DNA of 64,000 nt from JAGXTF01 sp038317095 (lineage in GTDB: Bacteria; Bacteroidota; Bacteroidia; NS11-12g; UBA955), in assembly GCA_038317095.1 (NCBI GenBank), contig JBBQBB010000003.1, forward strand, positions 1-64,000. The letters are read 5' to 3'. Under the pieces are notes generated by a model. It did no database searches, was not told the origin of the DNA, and saw nothing but the letters and a program-made list of their open reading frames with translations. Below, piece after piece: positions 53,170 through 62,097 of the stretch (positions are counted from its first letter, which is position 1; each line of letters begins with the position of its first letter). The position numbers were made by a program, and so were the translations under genes.

Positions 53170-54738
53170 ATGAAAAAGTGGCTGAATGAAATAAAGTCAA
53201 ATCCAGTATTTTATACAATTGTATTAGGTGCCTTGGTTTTTTCCATGTTTAACAATACATTTTTTTTGGATGGATCAAATATTCACCGTGAGTTTAGCGC
53301 ACATGATGAGTATCTTACTGTGAGAGAAGTATATGCCATTCTGAACCCACTTTCATGGAAACATTTTATTATGGCTGTCATAAGCGGAAGTATGCTGTAT
53401 TATGGCAGAATTATGTACAATATAGATGCTGTTGTTGCGTGGATTCCATTTCTGATTTGGGGCATTAAAGGAATGGTTTATTCCATTCGTATGGTGCACG
53501 TAATATTTGCATTAGCAGGTTTAATATTACTGGCCAAAACTTTTATAAAAAACAAAATCGGGCAGATATTATTTTTATCCATTTCACTTTTATTTTATTT
53601 TACACTTTACTTTTTCACCGTTCCAAAGCCAGAACCTACCCAATTGTTTTTTCTGGCCTGGTTCCTTTTCTTGTTTAAAAAAAGTGAGTATAAATACGGA
53701 ATTCATTTTATTTTATTGGGAATTTCCTATGGGATAAAATTCAATGTTCTAACCTTGCTTCCCTTCTTGTTTATTTTACCCATTTGGCATCACGGCATAG
53801 ATATAAAAAGTGCTTTAAAGTCAGTTGCATGGTTCGTTACAGGAATATTTGTGGCAATTCCTTGCCTTATCCTCTCCCCCATAAAACCCAAATTTTTTGA
53901 AACCTATATAGCCGATACCTTTGGCAGTGCCAAACATTACGACGATGTCGCAAGTGTAGGCTTTACCGATTGGTTTCATCCCATTTGGACAGAATATTAC
54001 AATGGGGGAATTGGTTTTGCTTTGTTGTTTATCTTGTTGTTGGTATTGGTTCTTTTTCATTCGAAAGAATTTATTAAAAAGTCATTGGCAAACAATGATA
54101 CTTTGGTTCCCATTTTTATTGGCTTATTTTTAATACTTCCAGTTTTTATTACAACCAAAAGGCTTTGGCCACACTATCTTTGGACAGGGCAACTTTTTTT
54201 ATTGCTAGGCGTGTGTGCCTGGAATCCTGCGCGCAAAAGATTTTATTTCTTTCAAACGGCAACATTGGCATTCCTCCTATTGGGAGTTTTTATGGCGGAT
54301 TACAAATTTACCAAAGGGCTATTTTCAAGAGAATCTGAAAAAAGGGATGAAAAAAAATGGGCTCTAAATTCGATAGATTATATTTATGCCAAGATGGGGA
54401 AAGCGACCATATTGTCTGATGTATCGGTTTATTATCCTTTTGCAGAATTTTTAAAAACAAGAAGGTTTCATCCATTTGCGGGGCCTTATCCAGTAGAACT
54501 TCCATTGAAAGCAATGTATTGGAGATCTCCTGTTTCGCTTAACCATATTGCAGAAATAGATGCAGATTACTTGTTGCTTAAAACAGAGGATCTGCGTACG
54601 AATTTATCCGAAACCGAAAGCACATCGCATGGTGTCGAGAATATAGCTGCGCAGAAAGAACTACGCACAGAATTGGGTAAAAGCATTTTATTTGACACTT
54701 CTATAGGCCCATTTAAAATTTATAAAATTCGCAAATAA
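53170..54738 (+). CDS. GT-C glycosyltransferase-like membrane protein
   Basis: 522 residues with about twelve hydrophobic helices and a C-terminal soluble region. The first loop, SNIHREFSAHDEYLTVREVY, has a His-Asp-Glu cluster like the donor site of GT39/PMT_2 proteins, and TVPKPEPTQLFFLAWFLFLF resembles the second conserved loop. It probably transfers a sugar from a polyprenyl-phosphate donor in the periplasm, with the DPM1-like enzyme 6 bp upstream as its supplier. Its stop overlaps the next ATG. Confidence 0.7.
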   Translation: MKKWLNEIKSNPVFYTIVLGALVFSMFNNTFFLDGSNIHREFSAHDEYLTVREVYAILNPLSWKHFIMAVISGSMLYYGRIMYNIDAVVAWIPFLIWGIKGMVYSIRMVHVIFALAGLILLAKTFIKNKIGQILFLSISLLFYFTLYFFTVPKPEPTQLFFLAWFLFLFKKSEYKYGIHFILLGISYGIKFNVLTLLPFLFILPIWHHGIDIKSALKSVAWFVTGIFVAIPCLILSPIKPKFFETYIADTFGSAKHYDDVASVGFTDWFHPIWTEYYNGGIGFALLFILLLVLVLFHSKEFIKKSLANNDTLVPIFIGLFLILPVFITTKRLWPHYLWTGQLFLLLGVCAWNPARKRFYFFQTATLAFLLLGVFMADYKFTKGLFSRESEKRDEKKWALNSIDYIYAKMGKATILSDVSVYYPFAEFLKTRRFHPFAGPYPVELPLKAMYWRSPVSLNHIAEIDADYLLLKTEDLRTNLSETESTSHGVENIAAQKELRTELGKSILFDTSIGPFKIYKIRK

Positions 54739-55934
54739 TGCAACTGATATTTTTAGCGCATAACTGTAATATAACTTTTGTAAAAACAGAAATTTCAATG
54801 TTATTGGAGAATCCTGAAATATCAGAATTGCATGTTTTTACGGAAAAAACCAATGCGTTAGATGGAATGCTTGCGAATGACAAATTCTATCCACATTTCT
54901 ACACAAATTTGTCGGTAGGGTTGTCGATTTTTACCCAAGTTAAATTGTATTTCTCTGAGCTGTTTCAAAACCGCAAATATTATAAATCTTGGAGTCGAAT
55001 CAGGGCTGGATTTTCAGAGATGAGAAGTGAATTGAGAAAGACAAGTTTTATTTTTCAATCAGGTATTCCTTCTAATGCTGTATTTTATTCTTTCTGGGGT
55101 TCCAATGAAGCTTTCATTCTCTCAATTTTAAAGAAGTATAAAAACATATCGAATTTTGCTTGCACCCGTGTTCATAGTTATGATGTGTATGAGGAATTAG
55201 ATGGTAACAATGGGATACCTTGGCGGTGGTTGATGAATAAAACGGTGGATTTTATTTTTCCAATTTCAGAAAATGGTCGCGAATATTTAATCAAAAAATA
55301 TCCTGAAATTAGTGGAAAAGTTAAAACTTTTTATCTGGGTATCCCGCTGAAGGAACCATTAAGGATAAATGAAGCGCCCTTAAAAGAGGTTGCTGTAGTT
55401 TCTTGCGGCTGGGTTTATCGGCATAAAAATTTCGATGCAGTCTTTCAGTCTTTAAATAGGATCCCGAATCTCGTATGGACTCATATTGGAATTGGCGATG
55501 ATTTTGACCGATTATCCAATAGTGTCAAAAATGAAGCAAACATTCATGTAAATCTTTTGGGCTCAAAAACGCAGCGAGAAATTCAAGATATATATACGCA
55601 AAGTAAATTTACATGTTTTATAAGTTTGAGCACCGCCGAAGGCCTCCCCGTGAGCATGATGGAAGCTCTGGCTTTTGGCATTCCGATTGTAAGTTCGGAT
55701 GTGGGCGGATGTGCTGAAATTGTAAACGAAAATACGGGTGTTTTGTTGTCCAAGAATTATGACGATGAGGAAGTACGGTTGGCGGTGGAACAATGTGCCG
55801 TTAAATTTAGCAGTGTTGAATCACGGAGAGCCATTCAAGAGGAATGCAAGAGAAAATTTGATGCAGAAAAAAATGCAAAAAATTTTATTCAGTTTCTCAA
55901 AGAACAGAGTCAAATTATACGGGGTAGCCTATAG
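54738..55934 (+). CDS. GT4 glycosyltransferase
   Basis: 398 residues. GT-B marks are VAVVSCGWVYRHKNFDAVFQ SLN, VWTHIGIGDDFDRLSN, and FTCFISLSTAEGLPVSMMEA LAFGIPIV (E-x7-E), with SSDVGGCAEIVNENTGVLLS. It is likely to be a retaining transferase that works on lipid-linked oligosaccharides. Its N-terminus (MQLIFLAHNCNITFVKTEIS) starts inside the TAATG overlap. Confidence 0.9.
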   Translation: MQLIFLAHNCNITFVKTEISMLLENPEISELHVFTEKTNALDGMLANDKFYPHFYTNLSVGLSIFTQVKLYFSELFQNRKYYKSWSRIRAGFSEMRSELRKTSFIFQSGIPSNAVFYSFWGSNEAFILSILKKYKNISNFACTRVHSYDVYEELDGNNGIPWRWLMNKTVDFIFPISENGREYLIKKYPEISGKVKTFYLGIPLKEPLRINEAPLKEVAVVSCGWVYRHKNFDAVFQSLNRIPNLVWTHIGIGDDFDRLSNSVKNEANIHVNLLGSKTQREIQDIYTQSKFTCFISLSTAEGLPVSMMEALAFGIPIVSSDVGGCAEIVNENTGVLLSKNYDDEEVRLAVEQCAVKFSSVESRRAIQEECKRKFDAEKNAKNFIQFLKEQSQIIRGSL

Positions 55935-55936
55935 AT

Positions 55937-56650
55937 ATGAAAAAAACAATGATGCTGCTTGCAGGTGGGTTTGGAACTCGTTTAGCCCAAGTGGTAGCGG
56001 ATGTTCCAAAACCCCTGGCTCCTGTGAATGGAACTCCGTTTTTGTATTACGTTTTAGAATCTTTTGTACTACAGGGTGTAAATGATTACATATTTTTACT
56101 GCACCATATGGCGGAGAAAATGGTAGATTTTGTTGTCAAAGAACACAAATCGGGAATTTTAGAAAACTGTACCGTGCGGTTTGTGAGGGAAGAAACACCC
56201 TTAGGCACAGGTGGGTCTGTGGCGAATGCCGTTCGAGAATTAAAATTAGATTCGGGTTTTTTTGTATCGAATGCCGATACTTGGTTAAATGCGGGAATAG
56301 AAGAATTGTACAACGCCAGTGAAACATCTATCGGTGTTGTGAAAGTGAAAGATGTTTCGCGTTATGGCAAAGTGAATTTAAATGGAAATAGTATCCAGTC
56401 TTTTGAAGAAAAGACACACAATGCAGGCGAGGGTTTTATTAATGCTGGGCTTTATTATTTCAAACCACAAGTGTTTGCTCAAATAAAAGAAACTGCGTTT
56501 AGCATGGAAATGTTCATTTTCCCTAAACTGGTAAAAGAAGGCAAACTTTTTGGAAAAGAAATAAATTCAGATTTCATTGATATTGGGATTCCCGAAGATT
56601 ACTACAGGTTTTGCAAATGGATTGAGTCGAACAAAAAAGAAAAATTATGA
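55937..56650 (+). CDS. HddC/ManC-like sugar-1-phosphate nucleotidyltransferase
   Basis: 237 residues. The pyrophosphorylase loop is LLAGGFGTRLAQVVADVPKP, followed by LAPVNGTPFLYYVLES, VREETPLGTGGSVANAV, NADTWLNAG and SDFIDIGIPEDYYRF. It matches the small HddC-type enzyme that makes GDP-D-glycero-D-manno-heptose from the heptose-1-phosphate; the base specificity is an inference. With the GHMP kinase 4 bp overlapping and gmhA at 59920, three heptose-like steps are in one block. Confidence 0.82.
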   Translation: MKKTMMLLAGGFGTRLAQVVADVPKPLAPVNGTPFLYYVLESFVLQGVNDYIFLLHHMAEKMVDFVVKEHKSGILENCTVRFVREETPLGTGGSVANAVRELKLDSGFFVSNADTWLNAGIEELYNASETSIGVVKVKDVSRYGKVNLNGNSIQSFEEKTHNAGEGFINAGLYYFKPQVFAQIKETAFSMEMFIFPKLVKEGKLFGKEINSDFIDIGIPEDYYRFCKWIESNKKEKL

Positions 56651-58011
56651 TGCTTGAAAATATCACGATTCCTGGAGACAAATCGATTAGAGAAGCGTTG
56701 GTGAGGATTGAGAAAAATCACCAAGGGACTATTTTTGTAACTGACAATATTGGGGTGGTTATAGGCATGGCAACAGATGGCGATATTAGAAGAGGACTGC
56801 TGAACAATTTAAGTTTAGACCATTCAATTTCGGCTTGCATAAATAAAGTTTTTGTAAAGGTGGATCCATCTACCCATCGAGAGAAAATATTAAAACTTTT
56901 TGATAACAAAATAAAAGTAATTCCAGTCATTGACAAAGACGGAAGGTTGCAAAATGTATACACCAAAGACAACTTGCCGCACCAATTGGAAATTAGAACC
57001 TACTCTCGGGCTAAATCGCCAGTGCGCATAAGTTTTGGCGGTGGCGGATCTGATTTAACGCATTACTTTATACAATCTGATGGAGCCGTAATAAACGCTA
57101 CAATTTCGCTGTTTAGCCATGCGAGTTTGCACCGCCGGTTAGACACTAAAATTATCATTGAATCTGGCGATTTGAAGGAACGCTTAGAGGCAAAGAACCT
57201 CGAAGAAGCGCTTCTTATTCCTGGTAACTTTGGATTGATACAGTCGGTGCTTAAAACCATAAAACCCGATTTTGGTTTTGAATTGTTTTTGTATTCAGAC
57301 TTTCCAATGAAATCTGGGTTGGGTGGCTCAGCGGTAGTCGCTTCTTCCATTTTTGGCTGTTTTAATGAATTTAGAATTGACAAATGGAACCATTATGAAA
57401 TTGCCGAACTTGCTTACCAAGCAGAAAGGTTAAGTCTTGGAATTGCTGGAGGTTGGCAAGACCAATATGCCACTATTTTTGGAGGCATAAATTTTATGGA
57501 ATTTAAGGCAGAGCAAAATTTAATTCATCCATTAAAACTCAATGAAGATGTAATCAATGAATTGGAAGAGTGTTTGATTTTGTGTGATACGGATACCATG
57601 CATGAAAGTGGGGATGTGCATGAAGACCAGAAAAAGGAGATGAACAAAAGTGCCATTAAGGATCTTGTGGATAAAAATGTGGAACTCACTTATAAAATGA
57701 GAAACATGCTTTTACGCGGCCAACTTCATGATTTTGCGCAAGCACTCGACCTAGGTTGGGAGTATAAAAAGCAATTTAGCAGCCAAATCTCGAACCAGGA
57801 TTTGGATGCAATTTATACACATGCAAAAGCCAACGGATCGCTGGGTGGAAAGTTGCTGGGTGCAGGCGGTGGCGGATTTTTTCTTTTCTTTGTACCTGCA
57901 AAAGACAAAAACAGATTGATGAAGGCAATGGAACAAATAGGAAAGCGTGCGGTACCGTTTCGATTTGAGCAAAACGGACTTAGATCTTGGTCGGTTAGAG
58001 AGGATAATTAA
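56647..58011 (+). CDS. CBS-domain pair fused to an HddA-like GHMP kinase
   Basis: 454 residues. Residues 1-115 form two CBS repeats (GVVIGMATDGDIRRGLLN and IPVIDKDGRLQNVYTKDNLP), normally AMP/ATP sensors. Residues about 120-454 are a GHMP kinase: SPVRISFGGGGSDLTHYF, the ATP loop SGLGGSAVVASSIFG near 222, AERLSLGIAGGWQDQYATIF and LGAGGGGFFLFFVP. The kinase part resembles HddA, which phosphorylates D-glycero-D-manno-heptose-7-phosphate. CBS domains usually sit on the nucleotidyltransferase (as in PtmE), so this attachment is unusual. Confidence 0.85.
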   Translation: MMLENITIPGDKSIREALVRIEKNHQGTIFVTDNIGVVIGMATDGDIRRGLLNNLSLDHSISACINKVFVKVDPSTHREKILKLFDNKIKVIPVIDKDGRLQNVYTKDNLPHQLEIRTYSRAKSPVRISFGGGGSDLTHYFIQSDGAVINATISLFSHASLHRRLDTKIIIESGDLKERLEAKNLEEALLIPGNFGLIQSVLKTIKPDFGFELFLYSDFPMKSGLGGSAVVASSIFGCFNEFRIDKWNHYEIAELAYQAERLSLGIAGGWQDQYATIFGGINFMEFKAEQNLIHPLKLNEDVINELEECLILCDTDTMHESGDVHEDQKKEMNKSAIKDLVDKNVELTYKMRNMLLRGQLHDFAQALDLGWEYKKQFSSQISNQDLDAIYTHAKANGSLGGKLLGAGGGGFFLFFVPAKDKNRLMKAMEQIGKRAVPFRFEQNGLRSWSVREDN

Positions 58012-58025
58012 AATACAAAGCGCAG

Positions 58026-59918
58026 ATGAGTATAGAAATTGGCAATTTCCATGTAGGTGGGGATAGAACATTTATTATTGCGGAAATTGGCAACAACCAT
58101 AACGGGAGTTTCGATCGTGCAATTCAAATGATTGAAATGGCAGCTGATATTGGGGTAGATTGTGTTAAATTTCAAATGCGGCACCTGGATCAGGTTTATA
58201 GGAAAAGAAGTTTAAACCGAAACGGAGAAGATTTAGGAACGGAATATATCATCGATTTGTTGAACCGTTTCGAACTGAGTTTGGAGCAACATAAAAAAGT
58301 TGCGGATTATTGCAAAACCAAAGGAATTTTATACATGTGCACTCCTTGGGATGCTGGAAGTATCGCAGAATTGGAAAAGTTTGGCGTTCCGGCCTATAAA
58401 GTCGCCTCCGCAGATCTTACCAATTTACCATTAATCGACAAACTTTGCAAAACAGGCAAACCGCTTATTCTTTCTACTGGAATGAGCACTTCTAAGGAAG
58501 TTCAACAAGTGGTAGATTTTTTAAATGCAAGAGAAACTAAATTCATTTTGTTGCATTGCAACAGCACATATCCGGCACCATTTCACGACATTAATTTAAA
58601 TTGGATTCCTTCTTTAAAAAGAATACATCCATTTGTAGGCTATTCTGGCCACGAAAGGGGAATAGCAGTTTCTTTGGCAGCGGTAGCACTGGGCTCTTGT
58701 GTCATTGAAAGACACATCACGTTGGATAGAAATATGGAAGGCCCAGACCATGCCGCTAGCCTTGAGCTCAAAGAGTTTGCAGATTTGGTAAAGGGAGTAA
58801 GAGAGATTGAAGAATCGATGGGCGTGCATACACTCCGCAGCGTTAGCCAAGGCGAAATGATAAACAGGGAAAATCTTGGCAAAAGTATGGTTGCCTCCAA
58901 AGCCCTAAAAGCAGGTACCATCATTACTGCAGAAGATATTAAAGTGTTAAGTCCAGGACAAGGTTTATCTCCATTGTTCTTTGATAAACTTTTGGGTAAG
59001 AAGTTGCTGCGGGATATGGATGAGGAAGACTTTTTTTACAATACGGATATTGATGAAAATCGAGTAAAACCTAGGCCTTACAAATTCCAGCACAAATGGG
59101 GCGTGCCTGTAAGATTTCACGATTTTAAAAAATACAATGGCGTAATTAAACCCGATTTGTATGAATTTCATCTTTCCTATTCAGACATGGATTTGAATCC
59201 AGCTGATTTTTTAGAAGGCACTTACGATTGTGGTTTTGTAATCCATGCACCCGAACTTTTTAAAGGCAGTCATTTAATGGATTTGGCAACTTTAGAAGAT
59301 GATTACAGGGAAAATTCTATACAAGAAACACAAAGGGTAATTAATTTAACAAAGGATTTAAAGAAATATTTTCCGAACGAAAAAAGACCAATGATAGTGG
59401 CCAACATTGGCGGATTTAGCATGGATGCACCTATTTCGCAAGAATTGAAATTAAAATATTATGATCGTTTTTTTAAATCGTTAAATGAATTGGATACCGA
59501 AGGGGTAGAAATCATTCCACAAACCATGGCACCTTTTCCTTGGCATTTTGGAGGACAGCGCTACCAGAATATATTTATTCATATTGCAGAAATTGAGCAA
59601 TATTGCAACAAATACGGCATTAGAATGTGTTATGATGTTTCACACACTATGTTGGCTTGCAATTATTACAATTGTGATTTTTATGATTTTTCATCACGCA
59701 TAGCACCGTTTACAGCCCATATCCACATGGGAGATGCAAAAGATTTAAATGGGGAAGGTTTACAAATTGGCGAAGGAACCATAGATTTTATCAAATTGGG
59801 CAAAATATTCAACGAGAATTGTCCGAATGCAACCTTTATACCTGAAATTTGGCAGGGTCATAAAAATGAAGGCGAAGGGTTTTGGATTGCTTTGGAAAAG
59901 CTAGAAGGTTTAATGTAA
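58026..59918 (+). CDS. NeuB-like sialic acid synthase fused to a TIM-barrel isomerase-like domain
   Basis: 630 residues. Residues about 1-275 are a NeuB-type PEP-dependent synthase (FIIAEIGNNHNGSFDRAIQM, DCVKFQMRHLD, HCNSTYPAPFHDINL, GYSGHERGIAVSLAAVALG, ERHITLDRNMEGPDHAASLE) followed by a SAF antifreeze-like domain to ~345 (GKSMVASKALKAGTIITAED). Residues about 355-630 look like a xylose-isomerase/AP-endonuclease-2 TIM barrel (IIPQTMAPFPWHFGG, MCYDVSHTMLACNYYNCDFY, AHIHMGDAKD). The normal NeuB is about 350 residues, so the C-terminal half is extra. Condensation of PEP with an N-acyl hexosamine-like sugar is the presumed reaction. Confidence 0.85.
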   Translation: MSIEIGNFHVGGDRTFIIAEIGNNHNGSFDRAIQMIEMAADIGVDCVKFQMRHLDQVYRKRSLNRNGEDLGTEYIIDLLNRFELSLEQHKKVADYCKTKGILYMCTPWDAGSIAELEKFGVPAYKVASADLTNLPLIDKLCKTGKPLILSTGMSTSKEVQQVVDFLNARETKFILLHCNSTYPAPFHDINLNWIPSLKRIHPFVGYSGHERGIAVSLAAVALGSCVIERHITLDRNMEGPDHAASLELKEFADLVKGVREIEESMGVHTLRSVSQGEMINRENLGKSMVASKALKAGTIITAEDIKVLSPGQGLSPLFFDKLLGKKLLRDMDEEDFFYNTDIDENRVKPRPYKFQHKWGVPVRFHDFKKYNGVIKPDLYEFHLSYSDMDLNPADFLEGTYDCGFVIHAPELFKGSHLMDLATLEDDYRENSIQETQRVINLTKDLKKYFPNEKRPMIVANIGGFSMDAPISQELKLKYYDRFFKSLNELDTEGVEIIPQTMAPFPWHFGGQRYQNIFIHIAEIEQYCNKYGIRMCYDVSHTMLACNYYNCDFYDFSSRIAPFTAHIHMGDAKDLNGEGLQIGEGTIDFIKLGKIFNENCPNATFIPEIWQGHKNEGEGFWIALEKLEGLM

Positions 59919-59919
59919 T

Positions 59920-60501
59920 ATGAAGGATGTAATTTTAACAGAAATTAAAGCCTCTTTGGATGTAAAGGAACGCGTTTTAAAGGATGCGGTTTTAATTGCC
60001 CAATTGGAACAATTGGCCGCTGATAGTATTGCAACTTTAAAAACAGGGGGAAAAATAGTTTTCTGTGGCAATGGCGGTAGTTTTGCAGATGCACAGCATT
60101 TGGCGGCAGAGTTAATTTCGCGTTTGCGCTTTGATCGCGATGCTTTGGCATCGGTTGCATTGGGAACAAATAGCTCTAATCTTTCTGCCATTGGTAACGA
60201 TTATGGATATGAACATATTTTTGAACGTGAATTAATGGCTACTTGTTCGAGTGCAGATTTATTTATTCCCATTAGCACAAGTGGAAATAGCAAAAATATT
60301 TTGTTGGCAATTGACGCGGCCATAGCAAAAGGTATGAACATTTGTGGATTTACAGGGGGTACAGGCGGAAAAATGAAAGACGTTTGCAATTGTCTCGTAG
60401 TTCCTTCATCTGTTACCGATAAAATCCAAGAAATACATATTATGTTTGGACATATTTTGTGCCATTTAATTGAAAGCCATATTTTCAATAAAAATAAATG
60501 A
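59920..60501 (+). CDS. gmhA: Sedoheptulose-7-phosphate isomerase-like SIS protein
   Basis: 193 residues. The SIS-domain blocks KIVFCGNGGSFADAQHLAAE, LFIPISTSGNSKNILLAIDA, MNICGFTGGTGGKM and EIHIMFGHILCHLIE fit GmhA, which converts sedoheptulose-7-phosphate to heptose-7-phosphate. GmhB was not recognised. Whether the product enters heptose synthesis or the sugar-acid pathway around it is not settled. It is 1 bp after the NeuB fusion and overlaps the next gene by 4 bp. Confidence 0.88.
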   Translation: MKDVILTEIKASLDVKERVLKDAVLIAQLEQLAADSIATLKTGGKIVFCGNGGSFADAQHLAAELISRLRFDRDALASVALGTNSSNLSAIGNDYGYEHIFERELMATCSSADLFIPISTSGNSKNILLAIDAAIAKGMNICGFTGGTGGKMKDVCNCLVVPSSVTDKIQEIHIMFGHILCHLIESHIFNKNK

Positions 60502-61334
60502 TAACAAAGTATTTCAACAGTTTGGGTGTAATGCAAGGTAGATTGTTGCCAAAATTCAAGGGTAGGTATCAGGCGCACCCTTCAGGATATTGGCAAAATG
60601 AATTTGAAATTGCAAAAAAATACAATTTAGATTATATTGAATTTATTTTGGATTATAATGATGCAGACCAAAATCCATTGTTATATTTAGGTGGCATAGA
60701 TGAAATAAAATCCCAAATTACCAAATCAGGAGTAGGTGTAAAATCCGTTTGTGCCGATTATTTTATGGAAGCCCCTATGCATTCTTCTGATCCCTATATA
60801 GCTAAAAAAAGCATAGAAATTTTAAAGAACCTTATTGTAAATGCCGCAGAATTGCGCATATCCGACTTGGTTATTCCCTGCGTGGACCAATCGTCCTTAA
60901 AGGGCAATGAGGCAAAGCGTCTTTTTATTGCAGCTTTAAAACAAGTGGAGGAATTAAGTGAAAAATCAAATGTAAACCTCGCTTTGGAAACGGACTTAAA
61001 TCCTAAAGATTTTGCGGAATTACTTGCGGAATTGCCTGCCAAAAATGTAACCGTAAACTATGATACTGGAAACAGTGCCTCTCTAGGTTATTCAGTTACC
61101 GAAGAGTTTAAAACCTACGGGAATAGAATTTCAGACATTCACATAAAAGACCGCAAGTTGGGCGGAGGTTCCGTAGAATTGGGTAATGGAGATGTTGATT
61201 TTAACAGTTTTTTTAGAGCATTACAAACCATCCATTTTAAAGGGATATTTGTGATGCAAGCATTTAGGGATGATGAAGGGATTGAAATATTTGAAAAACA
61301 ATTACATTGGATACAAAAATATAATTTATCATAA
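60498..61334 (+). CDS. Sugar phosphate isomerase/epimerase-like TIM barrel
   Basis: 278 residues. A xylose-isomerase-like barrel is suggested by NSLGVMQGRLLPKFKG at the start, YIEFILDYNDADQNPLLY, SDLVIPCVDQSSLKGNEAKR, VNLALETDLNPKDFAELLAE, VTVNYDTGNSAS and SDIHIKDRKLGGGSVELGNG. Metal ligands are probably Glu, Asp and His in these blocks (LETDL, NYDTGN, DIHIKD). The reaction is unknown; epimerisation of a sugar near the NeuB substrate is one possibility. It directly abuts the NeuA-like gene. Confidence 0.82.
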   Translation: MITKYFNSLGVMQGRLLPKFKGRYQAHPSGYWQNEFEIAKKYNLDYIEFILDYNDADQNPLLYLGGIDEIKSQITKSGVGVKSVCADYFMEAPMHSSDPYIAKKSIEILKNLIVNAAELRISDLVIPCVDQSSLKGNEAKRLFIAALKQVEELSEKSNVNLALETDLNPKDFAELLAELPAKNVTVNYDTGNSASLGYSVTEEFKTYGNRISDIHIKDRKLGGGSVELGNGDVDFNSFFRALQTIHFKGIFVMQAFRDDEGIEIFEKQLHWIQKYNLS

Positions 61335-62039
61335 ATGAATACGGTTGCAATCATATTGGCAAGGGGCGGATCTAAAGGAATTCCTAAAAAAAACATCATT
61401 GATTTTTGTGGGAAACCGTTAATTGCATGGACCATTGAAAACTGCATCCAAGGCGGTGCAACTTCCGTTTGGGTAAGTTCTGATTCGGATGAAATACTTG
61501 AAGTTGGTAAAAATTTCGGGGCTAAATCTATTAAAAGACCAGATGCAATTTCGGATGATTTTGCAAGCAGCGAGGTGGCTTGGAAACATGCCATTGAATA
61601 TATTGAATCCACTACAAACGAAAAAATAGATTGGGTATTGGCGCCTCAAATCACTTCACCATTGCGTGAAAGCAAAGACATTAAATTGGGCATTGAAAAA
61701 GCGCTAAGTGGAGATTGTGATTCCTATTTCGCTTGTAGCATTGCTGAAGATCTCTTTTTTTGGCAGCGAAATGGCGACGGCAATTTAGACAGTGTAAATT
61801 ATGATTGGAGAAACCGAAAACGCAGACAAGATATTGCGGAACAGTATATCGAAAATGGTTCTTTCTACCTATTTACACCTTCGGTCCTTATGGAAAACAA
61901 CAACCGTTTCGGAAAGAAAATTGGATACGTTGAAATGGAGTTTTGGAAGATGTTTGAAATAGATTCTCTCGAAGATCTTAGAATGTGCTCTGCCCTTATG
62001 AAAGAATTTGTGATTTCAAATTCCTCCACTAACCGTTAA
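61335..62039 (+). CDS. NeuA-like acylneuraminate cytidylyltransferase
   Basis: 234 residues with the CTP-binding loop ILARGGSKGIPKKNIIDFCG, followed by KPLIAWTIENC, WVSSDSDEILEVGKNFGAKS, VLAPQITSPLRESKDI and NGSFYLFTPSVL. Such enzymes activate nonulosonic acids or Kdo-like acids as CMP-sugars. With the NeuB fusion upstream it implies a CMP-linked ulosonic acid in the polymer. No NeuC or other UDP-GlcNAc 2-epimerase was found here. Confidence 0.92.
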   Translation: MNTVAIILARGGSKGIPKKNIIDFCGKPLIAWTIENCIQGGATSVWVSSDSDEILEVGKNFGAKSIKRPDAISDDFASSEVAWKHAIEYIESTTNEKIDWVLAPQITSPLRESKDIKLGIEKALSGDCDSYFACSIAEDLFFWQRNGDGNLDSVNYDWRNRKRRQDIAEQYIENGSFYLFTPSVLMENNNRFGKKIGYVEMEFWKMFEIDSLEDLRMCSALMKEFVISNSSTNR

Positions 62040-62062
62040 ACAGTTTTCAATATTTACCTGAC

Positions 62063-62070
62063 TATATTTG
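62063..62070 (+). promoter_or_regulatory. Possible -7 element before the aminotransferase gene
   Basis: TATATTTG fits TAnnTTTG and lies 27 bases before the ATG at 62098, in the only 58-bp gap in this part of the locus. No TTG at the right spacing was found, so an internal promoter is only a possibility. Confidence 0.35.
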
Positions 62071-62097
62071 CATAATAATACATAAACCTATAAAATA

